Assembly (NCBI GenBank): GCA_021014945.1
Contig: MU266357.1
Span: 1-64,000 of the forward strand
Length of the DNA: 64,000 nucleotides
Reading direction: 5' to 3'
Source: Leucogyrophana mollusca
Lineage: Eukaryota > Basidiomycota > Agaricomycetes > Boletales
Positions 24,791 through 36,154 of this stretch are shown here, one piece after another. The position numbers were made by a program, and so were the translations under genes. The notes below the pieces were generated by a model that had not been told where the DNA came from, searched no databases, and saw nothing but the letters and a program-made list of their open reading frames with translations. Position 1 is the stretch's first letter. Each line of letters begins with the position of its first letter.

Positions 24791-26146
24791 ATGCCGACGC
24801 AATCTAAGCCAATCAAACCTCCTCAACAACTCACACCGTTTGGGGCAGCGTTAGCTGGCGCACTTGGTGCTTGTTTCAGTAATGCGTGAGTACATTGATC
24901 CCCAGTCTCACGAACCACTCTTACTTAGCATCTATCAGTGTGGTGTACCCATTAGATGTGTACGGTTCTACCGTTAAAACCGTGGACAATAAGTTTCTGA
25001 CATCCATGGCAGTGCAAAAACCCGGATACAAGCGACTTCATCGAATGCAAAAGGCAAACGCAAAGATGATCTCACTATGTTGTCTGTTTTACTCCAAATC
25101 TTCAAGCACGAAGGTATCCCTGGTTGGTACCGTGGGTTTGCGGCCACTATGTTGAACACGTTCTCGATGCGTATGACTTCGCCCTGCCTGGTTGCTATCA
25201 CAACGTGCTCAAAGTTCTCTAGAATACGCTTACTTCTTCTTTTACTCCTTCATTCGGACCTCCTACATCAAGCGTCTAGCGGCAAAGCTTCCACCTGGCT
25301 CTCCTGCTCCTGCCCTATCCACTGCGGCAGAGTTGACCTTGGGAGCTGTCGCGGGGGGTCTTTCGCAAATTTTCACAATCCCAGTGTCAGTGATTGCCAC
25401 TCGACAGCAAGTAGGACGTTCCGTCAAAACTGCCTCAGCAATAGATGAAAAAAGCATGCTGAAGGATGAGGAGGCGCGTGGAGACGACGATTCATTTGTC
25501 AATGTTGCCCGCGACATCATCCGAGAGGACGGGGTGACCGGTCTGTGGTTGGGTATAAAACCTGGTATGGTACTCACAGTTAACCCTGCTATTACATATG
25601 GTGTATATGAACGGGTCAAGACACTACTGCTTTTGGCGAAGCTGAAAGCAGGGTCTGTTGACAAGCTGACCCCTGGGATGACATTCCTGGTTGGCGCACT
25701 GAGCAAGACACTTGCCACAGTCGTGAGTCGTTCCGTGCCTTTTTTTTCATCCACGCATCACCCTGATGCCTTCCCAGGTAACATACCCCTATATCATGGC
25801 GAAAGTGAGGATCCAGGCCCGTTCGCCGGATGCAGACGCAGCGCAAGACGAGGGGCTCCTCGCACCTACAAGTCAGGCCAGCGGCCAACCTAGAAAAGTC
25901 AAGAACCCTGGAGCGCTCGGTTTACTTATAAGGGTGCTGAGACGCGAAGGGATTTCAGGATGGTATCAGGTTCGTCGCCATCGTTTCCTGTTGCCTCGCT
26001 GCCCCTGACCGGACCATCAGGGCATGTCAGCTCAGATCATCAAGGCCGTGCTGTCGCAGGCTTTGTTGTTTGTATCCAAGGAGCAGTTTGAGCACTGGGC
26101 ACTCACGATCATGTTGCTGTTTTCGACTTTGACAGCTAAATCATGA
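24791..26146 (+). CDS. mitochondrial-carrier-family protein, peroxisomal PMP34/Ant1-like
   Basis: Six exons (24791-24885, 24939-24959, 25013-25170, 25223-25722, 25778-25969, 26021-26146) give 363 aa. Three carrier repeats are visible, with signatures YPLDVAKTRIQ, a degenerate IPVSVIATRQQ and YPYIMAKVRIQ. Matrix-side motifs are GIPGWYRGF, GVTGLWLGIKPG and GISGWYQGM. The repeat pattern best fits the SLC25A17/PMP34-Ant1 group, which moves adenine nucleotides or cofactors across the peroxisomal membrane; other carriers cannot be excluded. Exon 2 has 21 nt. The ATG lies only 87 nt from the start of the divergent methyltransferase gene, implying a shared promoter region. Confidence 0.85.
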
Positions 26147-26610
26147 TAATTATGACCGACTCACAATGGAAGTCATTTGCCTTGTATGTCTTCCGTGGGT
26201 GTTTTAGATCCTTTGTATCACACGGACCATTCAAATGTATAAAACCGGACCAGGCGAACTTGGGATATGCAGGTCGGCATTTTTCAGCCTTGGATCGAGA
26301 TTTGATGTTTCTAATTCATCGCACCCGACTGTGAATACCCGCAGAAGGATGTTTTGGTCAGACGAAAGTGCCCAATGAGAGTGACGTGCCAAAATATCCA
26401 TTAATCTTCAAATGTGGAATGCGTGGGTAAGGTGTGCGTGCGATGAATACAAGTGCATAAGTGTGGGTATAGTAAAATAGTACAGAAACAGAGCCTACAA
26501 TAACCAGTCCACAAATCTCCAAGCTATAGCACAACCAATATGCGTGAAAGTAAACGTAGCAGTAATAAAAAGATGCGTCTGAGTCCGTATGCCCTCCACT
26601 CAAGCTGATG
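26147..26610. other. convergent intergenic region
   Basis: 3' flanks of the carrier and the Ser/Arg-rich gene. AT-rich, no coding signal. Confidence 0.5.
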
Positions 26611-27324
26611 TCAATCCAGAATCTGCCAGTCTTCTCCAGACGAAAGCACTACCCATGAACTGCCTGCGGTCCCCTCATCCATCGTTACATCGCATTCGGT
26701 GTCTGCGCCACATGCAGACACCAGTCTTTCTAGATCCCTCGTCGCAGATAAAACAGAAAGCGCCGAACGTGGGCCCATGAGAAGGATCTTCTCCCCCTCC
26801 GGAGAACATCGCATCCTGGTCCTAATCGCCACACGGTAAAGATCCGGCTCAGGCTTTGACTGAGGAAATGACGCGCGAGGCGGGAGCAGCTTCCGACTCG
26901 GAGCGAGCGGAGAAGACGTGCGAAAGGAAGACATGGATGCAGTGTTTACTCTGGGGCTGGGCGAAGGCACGTGGGGCTTGGAGTGTTGCTTGGAGTGTTG
27001 CTTGGAGTGGGGAACGAGTGTGAACTCGGCGCGACCACGGCTGAGTTGGTCCTTGCGTCGCTCTCGCTGCTCCTTGTAGTATAGCAAGGTGCGATTGTAT
27101 GGCACGCCGTGAGAAGATTTCGGGGCGAGGCATGACGATGAAGAGCGAGATGCCACTTGGCCATCGCCGTGATAATCAGACAAAGAGAGATATGACGCGG
27201 TGCGACGTAGCGACATGCGGGCGGCCTTGCGAGGAGCTGAGTCGGAGTCAGTGAAAGATGATGACCGTTTGCGAGATTCGAGGGGGGTAACGACGAGAGA
27301 ACCACAGAGGGTGGACCTCGACAT
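26611..27324 (-). CDS. serine/arginine-rich hypothetical protein
   Basis: An uninterrupted frame of 237 aa, starting at the MSRSTLCGSL methionine. Composition is rich in Ser, Arg and Pro, with no membrane segment or signal peptide. Recognisable features are a basic KRSSSFTDSD segment, a YNRTLLYYKEQRERRKDQL helix, SKQHSKQHSK repeats (DNA repeat at 26977-27010) and an acidic C-terminus (SSGEDWQILD). I do not recognise a family. Phosphorylation-rich regulatory protein is a guess. Coding status rests on frame length and biased composition. Confidence 0.55.
   Translation of the reverse strand: MSRSTLCGSLVVTPLESRKRSSSFTDSDSAPRKAARMSLRRTASYLSLSDYHGDGQVASRSSSSCLAPKSSHGVPYNRTLLYYKEQRERRKDQLSRGRAEFTLVPHSKQHSKQHSKPHVPSPSPRVNTASMSSFRTSSPLAPSRKLLPPRASFPQSKPEPDLYRVAIRTRMRCSPEGEKILLMGPRSALSVLSATRDLERLVSACGADTECDVTMDEGTAGSSWVVLSSGEDWQILD
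26977..27010 (-). repeat. 12-bp tandem repeat encoding HSKQ units
   Basis: CTTGGAGTGTTG occurs twice in a row, followed by a 10-nt partial copy, inside the Ser/Arg-rich gene. The phase keeps the reading frame (4-residue unit). Confidence 0.85.
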
Positions 27325-28425
27325 AAGTAGGGGGGAAGATGTGGAACTGATGAGACGAAACAAAGGAACTAATATCCTGTAGTCGAACAAAAGCAGTGCC
27401 ACCTTGGGACAAGGCGTATGAGTTAAGCGCGATCGGGGAATGATGACCAATCAACAATCAATCTACGGCAGCATTTTCTGGGGCGCAGCATGCCAACATG
27501 GTGAGGTTGTGGCATGGCTCCAAGCAAGCTCCAAGAATGACAATATGACTTACCTACTTACCACGACGTACTTTCCGCCATGTGCGGCTTGGCCACGCTG
27601 GAGCGGCTATGTCGCACACGTTGGGGCGGCTTCCTATCCTGATCTGGACGAACGGGATCGAAACTGATGCGGCTGTTTGACTCCGGTCGAGTCACGGTGA
27701 ATACTTCGGGCACCCGGACAACGATGGAATGATGCGTGGCGCCTGGGTCGGTCTGATATGGATGTGGCAGATCGTCCGAGAGATATCGCCGACACCGTGA
27801 GAGGGAGTCGCGTGTTGCTCCGTGGCAATCCAAGCAAAGGTGTGAGACGAGGTAAGAATGACACAGTTTCAACATCGCCACAATCGTTGCCCGATGAAAA
27901 GAGACTGCTTGGGGCCATCGATCCAAAAAGTCAACGTCGCGAGCCGATGGAATGGAATGAGCCATCAATGCAGCCTACCGGGATTTATAGTGCATAGCAC
28001 TTAGTACGACGCGAAGCGAGTCCTTGGGTGAAGTTTGCTAATCGTCAGAGCTGATGACCTCGAAGAACCTTCAGTGAAGGGAAAAAAAGAGCCAGTTCGA
28101 GTTTTTTTTGAGCCAGAGGCCCATGTGAGCGTGAGGACTGCCGCCTTGCCTGTGCCGCTTTGGATCAGACTTTCACTGTTTCAGCCACATTCGTTTCGGT
28201 TTTCTTGGTCTCCAGCGAAAAATGAAAAAACATGGATGGAGCCTAAAACTTCGGCCAAGCGCCGGCTAGGTGTAAGTACTCAAGCTAGCTGCTTTATTGA
28301 CTGTTTGTTGAAATCCAGGGAAGCCGAGGTTGCTTATCTCCTTATCTCTGCTCAGCTCGGCAGCGCCGTTTTATAATTTCGTCTTCTTCCAGCTGGACAC
28401 AATCAACTCCAGCGTAATTATAGGC
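27325..28425. other. divergent promoter region upstream of urease
   Basis: About 1.1 kb. Frames on both strands are short and composition-poor. No gene recognised. Confidence 0.5.
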
Positions 28426-31400
28426 ATGCATCTCCTACCCAGAGAACAAGAGAAACTACTCCTCCATCAGGTAGGGCCTGTGCATGTTCCCTGACATGTC
28501 GCTCCCATTGAGCACGTAAATTAGACAGGTTTTTTAGCACAAAAGCGTCTCGCCCGTGGTCTACAGCTCAATTTAGCTGAAACTGTCGCTTTGATTGCCT
28601 CTCAACTTCAAGAACTCATTCGCGATGGTAATCACTCCGTTGCAGAGTTGATGCAAATCGGCAAAACTATGTTGGGAAGGCGACATGTTCAGCCCAGTGT
28701 TCCTGCTCACCTGCATGAAATCCAAGTGGAAGGGACTTTTCCTGATGGGTGACTGCCTGCCTTTCGTCGTGACCTTGGGGCTAGCTCACGGGGCTATTAG
28801 CGTCTTCCTTGTCACTGTCCATGATCCTATCTGCACAGAAGGTGGCAACCTCGAGATCGCTCTATACGGCTCCTTTCTTCCAGTACCCTCCGACGCCGTC
28901 TTCCCCGAGGCCAATGAATTGGATTATGCTCAAGAGAACCTGCCAGGAGCCATAATCGCGAAAAAGGAGAGGATTGTCATCAACCAAGGACGTTATCGAC
29001 TGAAGCTGAAAGTCACCAACAATGGTGATCGTCCCATTCAAGTAGTTATGATCTACTTCCAATTGTTCACGCATTGACAGATATTTCAATAGGTTGGATC
29101 TCATTATCACTTCTTCGAAACCAATTCCGCTTTAGTATTTGACCGCGTTAGAGCGATTGGGATGCGTCTTGATATTCCCGCTGGGACTGCCGTTCGTTTT
29201 GAACCCGGCGATATGAAAACTGTAGTGCTTTGCGGGATTGCGGGCGGGAGAATTGTGACGGGGGGTAACGGCCTCGCGACTGGCGTCGTAGATCCCGCAA
29301 GATTTGATGAAATTCTCGCCAGGATCATCCAGAGGGGATTTGGCCATGTTCCTGAACCGGGCGCGCTTGAGGTGGATGTGGATACAGACATGAGTCGCGA
29401 TGCTTATATCTCTATGTACGGACCTACCGTTGGCGATAGGGTGCGACTTGGAGACACGGCTCTGTGGGTTGAAATCGAGCAGGACATGGTATGTTTTCAG
29501 TCTCACTTCCTATGTCCAAAAACTGACCCGTTGCAGACGGTGTATGGAGACGAGGTCAAATTTGGCGGTGGTGGGTAACATATCTGTTTCAAGTCAGCTA
29601 GTCACGGTGAGATAATTCTTATGCAAAGGCAAAAGTATACGTGAAGGCATGGGTCAAGCAACGAATCGGTCTTCCTCTGAGGCTCTGGACCTCGTTATCA
29701 CGAATGCTGTAATAGTCGACTGGACAGGCATCTACAAGGTATGCTCCCCTTTGGCGCGTGCGGACTGCACTACAGGTCATTACAGGCAGACATAGGTATC
29801 AAAGACGGAAAGATAGCCGGCGTGGGGAAGGCTGGTAACCCAGACGTCATGGCTTCTGTCCACAAGGACCTTGTCATCGGATCTGCAACTGAAGTCATCG
29901 CTGGCGAGAAGCTGATCATTACCGCTGGGGCGATCGACGCACATGTCCATTACATCTGTCCACAACAAGTCATCGAAGCCCTTGCCGCAGGAACGACGAC
30001 TATGATCGGCGGCGGGACAGGTCCGAGTGCCGGCACGAACGCCACTACGTGCACCCCGAGCCCATTCTATATGAGAACTATGTTGGCCGCGACGGATGGG
30101 TTGCCTATGAATTTCGCGTTCACTGGGAAGGGAAACGACGCAGGTCCAAAGGCCCTGGAAGATATCGTCAAGGCTGGGGCCGCTGGCTTGAAATTACACG
30201 AGGATTGGGGTACCACCCCTGTGGCAATAGCCAATTGCTTGGATGTGGGCGATAAATACGACGTTCAAGTAAGGCAGGTTTTTTTCTATACATCCGCCAG
30301 ACACCCATTGTCTACCCTAGGTGAATATCCACACAGACACGCTAAATGAGAGTGGATTTGTAGAGAGTGAGCAATGGACTCCGCCGAAACTTCCTTCATT
30401 TGCTAACATGCAGTAGGCACGATCCGGGCGTTTGGCGACCGTACTATTCATACGTACCACACTGAAGGAGCCGGTGAGTATATCACTCACCTTCCTCGTC
30501 GAACACTAAACCGAAGTGGTCCGAGGCGGGGGGCACGCTCCTGACATCATCGTTGTCTGTGGTCTGAACAACGTTCTACCCTCCTCGACAAATCCGACCC
30601 GGCCCTATACGAAAAATACCCTCGACGAGCACCTCGATGTAAGTTGAAAAATACATTCGGTAACAACATGCCCTAACCAGCCATGCTCAAGATGCTCATG
30701 GTATGCCATCATCTGGATAATTGCATCCCAGAGGACCTCGCCTTTGCGGAATCCCGTATCCGAGCAGAAACCGTCGCAGCAGAAGACGTTCTTCACGACA
30801 CCGGTGCCATATCGATGATTAGCTCGGACTCACAGGCAATGGGCCGCGTAGGCGAAGTTGTGTCTCGAACTTGGCGCACTGCCAGCAAGCTGAGAGAGCT
30901 CAGGGGCCCTTTGGGCAAGTTGTCGGACCTCGAAGCCCCTGATCATGAAGGAAGGGACAATGGACGTGTAAAAAGGTATATCGCCAAATACACAATCAAC
31001 CCGTACGCAGCCTTCAACTATCTTCAAACCGAACGCTTGTCTGAAATGTGCTACCCAACAGCGCAATCACCCACGGTATCAGTCACCTAGTTGGTTCGGT
31101 CGAAGTGGGGAAACTGGCCGATCTCGTTCTGTGGAAACCTGAAAACTTCGGGGTGAAACCGGAGATGGTCTTGAAGTCTGGTGTCATCGCATGGGCACAG
31201 GTAAGTGATTGTGCTGCTGCTGCTGCTTAGTCGTATTAAGGATTGCACAGATGGGCGACGCCAACGCGTCCATCCCTACCGTCCAGCCGTTCTACTCGAA
31301 ACCGATGTGGGGTGCCTATCCAGCTGCAGCAGCACTTAACTCCGTCGCATTCGTCTCTCAGATCTCGCTTGACTCCGGGACAATCAAATCCTATGGCTTA

Positions 31401-31583
31401 TCCAAGCGCTGCGAGGCTGTAAAGGGGTGTCGACAAGTGACAAAGAAGGACATGAAGTGGAATAACGCAACGCCCAAGATGTCTGTGGACCCGGAGAGCT
31501 ATGAGGTTCGTGCAGACGATGTGCTCGCTGACATTGAGCCTGCGACACGACTCCCATTGGCACGACAATACAACTTGTTCTAA
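28426..31583 (+). CDS. URE1: urease (single-chain, nickel-dependent)
   Basis: Thirteen exons (28426-28470, 28525-28748, 28801-29041, 29093-29488, 29537-29570, 29629-29738, 29786-30268, 30321-30366, 30417-30473, 30526-30638, 30692-31002, 31062-31200, 31251-31583) give 843 aa. Bacterial gamma, beta and alpha parts run in one chain, as in plants and fungi. It hydrolyses urea to ammonia and carbamate in the cytosol. Visible are the nickel His pair (DAHVHYI), the carbamylated-Lys segment (GLKLHEDWG), [25 protein letters not shown], the flap (VCHHLD) and the catalytic Asp (ISSDSQAMG). The start MHLLPRE is that of other fungal ureases. Exon 2 uses the ATTAG acceptor at 28524, giving [14 protein letters not shown]; exon 11 uses an AAG acceptor. 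Maturation needs UreD/F/G-type accessory proteins, not seen here. Confidence 0.95.
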
Positions 31584-31728
31584 GGAAAGATGAGGGTGTC
31601 ATATCTCTAGTATGTCTAGTATTCTATCCAGCATGTAACAATACACAAAGCACACATCCGAAAAGCATGAGATATTGATGATTTTAGCGATACAATGTTC
31701 CATGGTTAATCCATACAATTACTGCTGC

Positions 31729-33656
31729 CTAGAAGAGACTCCTACTTTCGTTGTCGTGCCCACTTTCCTCGTCCGAAAATAGGTCTTCGTCGGGGATTTC
31801 TGGGTATTCGTCATCATCAAAGTCGTGATGGTCGTGCGAGCGAGGACTTGCTGGAGTTTCATGTGAGCCGCTGTGGGGAAAGGGCTCAGTCGAGGTGGCA
31901 GCCGCCACCTCATGCCACAGGCTGTCTCCATCGCTGTTTTCGTTATCTGAAGTATCTGCTAACGCAACTGGCTTATCATACGACCAGCCATACGATACTC
32001 TGCGTCCTAGAGACCTGGAGTGGTATTTCCGTGCGAGAAGCTTCTTCCCAAGGGTGTCCCTCTTGCATTCTTGGCAATGCGTACAAAAAATCTCCGGGTC
32101 TCGAGGCAGATACACGTCACAGATACTGATGCAACAGAATCAATTAAGGGAATGACGAACTTCACCAAGGAGCCGTAAGCATGGCGCGAGAAATTCCTCA
32201 CCTTCTCGAACGTTTCTGGGGAGGTTCCCGGTAATATCTGGGCGACGGTCTATTTGTGGGCGACGGTACGCGAGCCAGGTAATCGGGGTTGGCCGTCAAT
32301 ACAAATTCGGGGATAGGATACCTAAGGGGGCTTAGAGGAGACATGACTTTCGGAGCCCATCTATTCCTCTTCGCCTGAAGTAAAAGGCGGCCGAATTCCG
32401 TTCGAGATATCCTGGTATGACAATAAGGTTTAAGGGAATGTGGAGAAGACCATGTGTCGCCGAAAGGAAACGCCGACGATGAGTGGTATAAGCTGGTGGG
32501 CTGGGATTTCGGAGAGTGGACGGAGATGATGGACCGCGAGGAACATGAAGGTGGTGGTAATGAAGGGGCAAGCGCCTTGGAAGGAGACATGCCCGGGGTT
32601 GTGGCAGTACGTGACCCCCGGAGTGTCATTGATACCACTCTGCTGCGTTCAGCGCCAATGGGAGCCACGACCCTTGCGCGTTCCGTGCTATCAACAAGCT
32701 GACTCCCGGAAGCTAACGACAACGACGTCGAGCCAATCCCTAGGGAAGCGGGGTCCGATGCTCTTCGCCTTTGGTCAGTGGGTCGCGGAGGGAGGCCGGG
32801 TGGCGGCGAGTTAGACATGATGGAATCCGACTCGGCCATTAGACCGTAAACAGTCCTGACATGCTCTCCTGGGCTCAGGAAAGAGGGAAGTCTGGTCTGG
32901 TGCGAGGGACTTGTCTGCCAAAGATCCTGAGGAGGACAACGGACGACAGGCAAAGAGTTAGATCGAAACCTAATTGGTTGAGCCACTTTGTCTGAGCTTG
33001 ATGAGGACCGCCTCTGAAACGCTGGACGCTCAGAGTATAGGGTGGGTCCAGCGTCTTGTGGTTCTGATGGCGGCCATGCAGGACAGACATCACCGACCGC
33101 CTGCCGGAGAGACGTTGCAGCATCAGCACTGTCAGCATCCGCAGCGCGACTGTTGAGGCGAGGGCGCTCTGGTTCGACGATTCGGTCTAAACTGTCACTC
33201 GACCCCATGGGAGGTGGCCACGAACATATCTGAACGCTTGTGTGGTCGACTCCATCGCCACTGTAAGGACCACGTTTATCCGCCTGCCCACATCGAAGGG
33301 GCTGAAAGTCGGGGACCGATACTGAAGTACGCAACAGTTGGCGTGGGCTAGAACTTCCCCAGCGTTGTTGGCGATTCGGTCTGTTCTCTAGATCAGACGC
33401 TGACAGTGGATCTGAATGTAAAGATGGTGTGTTCGTACAACTACATGGATGTTGTGGCAACCGGCCACTCACCGAGGGGAGATCGTCTGGGGCTACTTTT
33501 TTCGGTGAGAACGTGACGGCGTTTAAGTCCCAAGTCCGAAGAGGTGTCGTCCTCGTCCTGCGAGTAAGACCTTTTAGGAGAAAGAGGCGGAGAGGTTGGA
33601 TCTCTGTTCTCAGATTCATTGCGAGACATGGGAGGTGAGTTGGGTGGAGACATCAT
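31729..33656 (-). CDS. serine/proline-rich hypothetical protein with acidic C-terminus
   Basis: Exons 33656-33473, 33411-32202 and 32125-31729 give 596 aa. The N-terminus (MMSPPNSPP, SPPLSPKRSYSQDEDD) and centre are disordered and rich in SP/TP sites. Near residue 440 comes a compact positively charged block (RISRTEFGRLLLQAKRNRWAPKV). After the last intron a CTHCQECKRDTLGKK segment (Cys-x2-Cys-x2-Cys) might bind metal. The tail is Asp/Glu-rich (DDDEYPEIPDEDLF). I do not recognise a family. A TATA-like sequence lies at 33756-33763. The SP/TP density suggests CDK/MAPK phosphorylation (inference). Confidence 0.65.
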
Positions 33657-34215
33657 CTTCCAAAATTTACAGTGAAGACGGTATGAGCAGGTGTGCAAGG
33701 GTCAAGGAGAAGGTCAAGGATAAACAAGCAGCGGACCCACCGTCTTGGTGTGGAAATATATAAGTTCACAGACTGACGACGCTTTGACACTGCTTTACCA
33801 CGCGGTACCGCGAGGCGTAGCTTCTGACAAAAGCGTTCCTGTCAGTGACCGCTCACGTCCACAAAAGGTCCTCTTTTAGAAGAGACCATTATCGGGAATA
33901 CAAAGGGCCTATCGGAAACCATGGAAAGCTTAGCAACACTGCAAAGCGGTTTAGAACTTAGAGGACACTGCCGCGGTGGATGGTCAATATATGGAAGCAA
34001 AGAAGGAAACAATGCAACAGCTTTGACGGCTGACTCAGCGACGCGCCTGTGGCGTCGACGTCGCGTGAGACGCGACCCACTGAGTACCACAAGTCAGATG
34101 GTCTAAGTACAATGGTAGATACACAGAGATAGAGGATGCTAATGAACAAATGAGTGGCGTCAGTACTGGATACAACCTATGACCGAAGTACTGATAATAA
34201 TCATAATGATAAAAG
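33657..34215. other. intergenic, no gene recognised
   Basis: Promoter of the Ser/Pro-rich gene (TATA at 33756) and 3' flank of the Lys/Ser-rich gene. Confidence 0.5.
33756..33763 (-). promoter_or_regulatory. TATA box of the Ser/Pro-rich gene
   Basis: The minus strand reads TTATATAT 100 nt upstream of the ATG at 33656. Confidence 0.4.
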
Positions 34216-35298
34216 TCATGACGAACGAAATGAGTGAACACGGGGTGAGTTGGATACACGACTTGAGAAGGAACCGAGTGAACGATGGGGAAGGTTTTGA
34301 GCCAGGAGGTGGCGACGGGTGCTTTCGCCTAAACGTCGAGGAAGGAGTGAAGTTCGTCGATCGGGTGCATACGAGCCGGCGACGGATTTTCACGGTAGTC
34401 AGAGCGCCTCCGAAGGGGAAGCCTGCGCATGGAAGAGATGTCCGCGTGCGAGTATGACCCGTGAAGCAGTGGTGAGTCGGGCTCTTCGCCAACAGCAGCG
34501 TCGTCGATTCGATTGGGAGACACGAAGATCAGTGTAGCGTCCCCTTGAGACGCATCCCAGCTGGAATCGCAAGTAAAATATATCCCACCGTCGTTAATGT
34601 CGATGTCGAAATTGTTCGCCTTCGGCGCGGGGAGCGAGACTTTAGGCATAGGAGGGACCACAGGGACGGCAGAGCTTTTGACGGCGGCAGCTTTGGCTGC
34701 GCCGTTGAGATCAGGAGCTGACTTTGTAGTTTTAGACTTCTTTAGGAACTTGAATGATCGTTTGGTGGAGAGCTCTTTCTCGATCCCGAGAGCAGCCTTG
34801 TTCGGCCTCTGCGTGTCGGAAAGTTTGCTGCGTAATTGGCATAGGACAGCAAGTGAGAATAGGGGTAGCGTGCTCTCTCTCTCGACTCACCGTCCAAAAA
34901 GTCCCCTCCGTTTTTGGGACCCTGGAGTGCCAGGCATGGAATCCAGCTTCACCGAAGTCGGCGGAGTATTTTCTGTCGCTCCTGGTACGGGGAAAGGCCC
35001 GAGTGGATTGCGTTGTCCGAGTTGCCGCTTTCTTCGGACAGATTCCCCGGTCTATGTTATAATTAGTCCACCAGTAGCCACTGATGGAGAAGGGCCATCA
35101 TACCGAGGTAGAAATCTCCTGCCAGCGGTTTCGGAGCCGCTCCATATCTTCGGGAGCGACACGTCTTTCGAGAAGAATATGGGGCCTCGGCTTCGCAAGG
35201 TTAATGACGCTTCCTGTGTGGGGTAATTGATCGGCCACTGTATCAGGACCATCTGACGCGGGGAGCTTGGGGAGCTCTTTCATGACGTTGTAAGACAT
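34216..35298 (-). CDS. basic Lys/Ser-rich hypothetical protein
   Basis: Exons 35298-35104, 35051-34891, 34827-34373 and 34328-34216 give 307 aa. It begins MSYNVMKELPKLP, followed by a helical RVAPEDMERLRNRW segment, a basic KRRGLFGRKLSDTQ region, then FKFLKKSKTTKSAPDL and a hydrophobic patch (GGIYFTCDSSWD, GDATLIFV). The tail is Arg/Ser-rich. No known domain recognised. The last intron (34372-34329, GTATGC donor, TTTAG acceptor, 44 nt) is shorter than its neighbours; if it is not removed, the protein ends at 34329 with HSFLDV. Both ends keep the same first 270 residues. Confidence 0.6.
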
Positions 35299-36154
35299 GT
35301 AGGAGAATTAATACCGATGCGTTGCCACGCAGAGACAGTTGAAGGAAATAGTGCTGGAATTATATACGCAATAGAAACAAAGATAGCTAGATGCTAAAGC
35401 GTCGACTCGCAAACCTTTAAAACGAGACATTTGTGGACCCGATGTGGACGGTGGATGTGGACGCTTCCCAAATTGTATGACCGAGCTGCGTTCAAAAGGA
35501 GATGTCAATAGACAGACCCAAACCCAGCAAACGGAGGTGGCGGCCCACGTTACTTTAGCAGAAACCTTTCTGTTACAATTCGAATTGTATCCGGTCTTAT
35601 CACAAGGGAAGGTTCGCGCACGGGGCGCTTCTGGCTTGTGCAGCTACCGATGGCTAGCTTAAACATCGGTCGCGGAAGAGGATAGCAAACATTACCCTAC
35701 CATCAACTCCTCGATGGAGAGTCAGAGACGTGGAAAACGCGTCGCTGTCACGTGGAGCGAAAGCAAAATGAGGAGATTGAAGAGGAGCTGGAAAAGATGT
35801 TGCGGCGGTGTCGGTCGGCACCAATGAATCGGGAGTCGGGAGCCTGTGCCGAATTAAATTTAATGCAATCCAGTGAGATTCCGAGTCCTGTGAGCCCAGC
35901 TGTGGGGTCTTAAATCGGCCCAAGCGCCTCCCTTCGAACAGTGCACGCGCTCACAGGTTATAAATTTGGGAGGCAGTGGCTTTCCTGAGCAGTACAGGAA
36001 TGGACGCCATCAGAACTCACCCTCGCGTGACGAGCGGCGGACTTGGACAGACAAGAGTCATCATTATGCCGACCTTCCCCTTACGTCTTGAAAAGCTGGC
36101 TGAATAACGTATCAGTCATTTCTAAATTCCCTCTGCTCTCTCTTCCCAACCACC
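35299..36154. other. divergent promoter region
   Basis: Between the Lys/Ser-rich gene and the MFS gene at 36155. Nothing recognised. Confidence 0.5.

Noticed and set aside
28470..28559. Urease exon 2 starting at the TTTTTTAG acceptor near 28542
   Set aside because: It gives the wrong frame. The ATTAG acceptor at 28524 restores the conserved [11 protein letters not shown].
18307..31583. Permease and urease as a nitrogen-catabolism cluster
   Set aside because: Seven kilobases of unrelated genes (arrestin, methyltransferase, carrier, hypothetical) lie between them and no other ureide genes are present.
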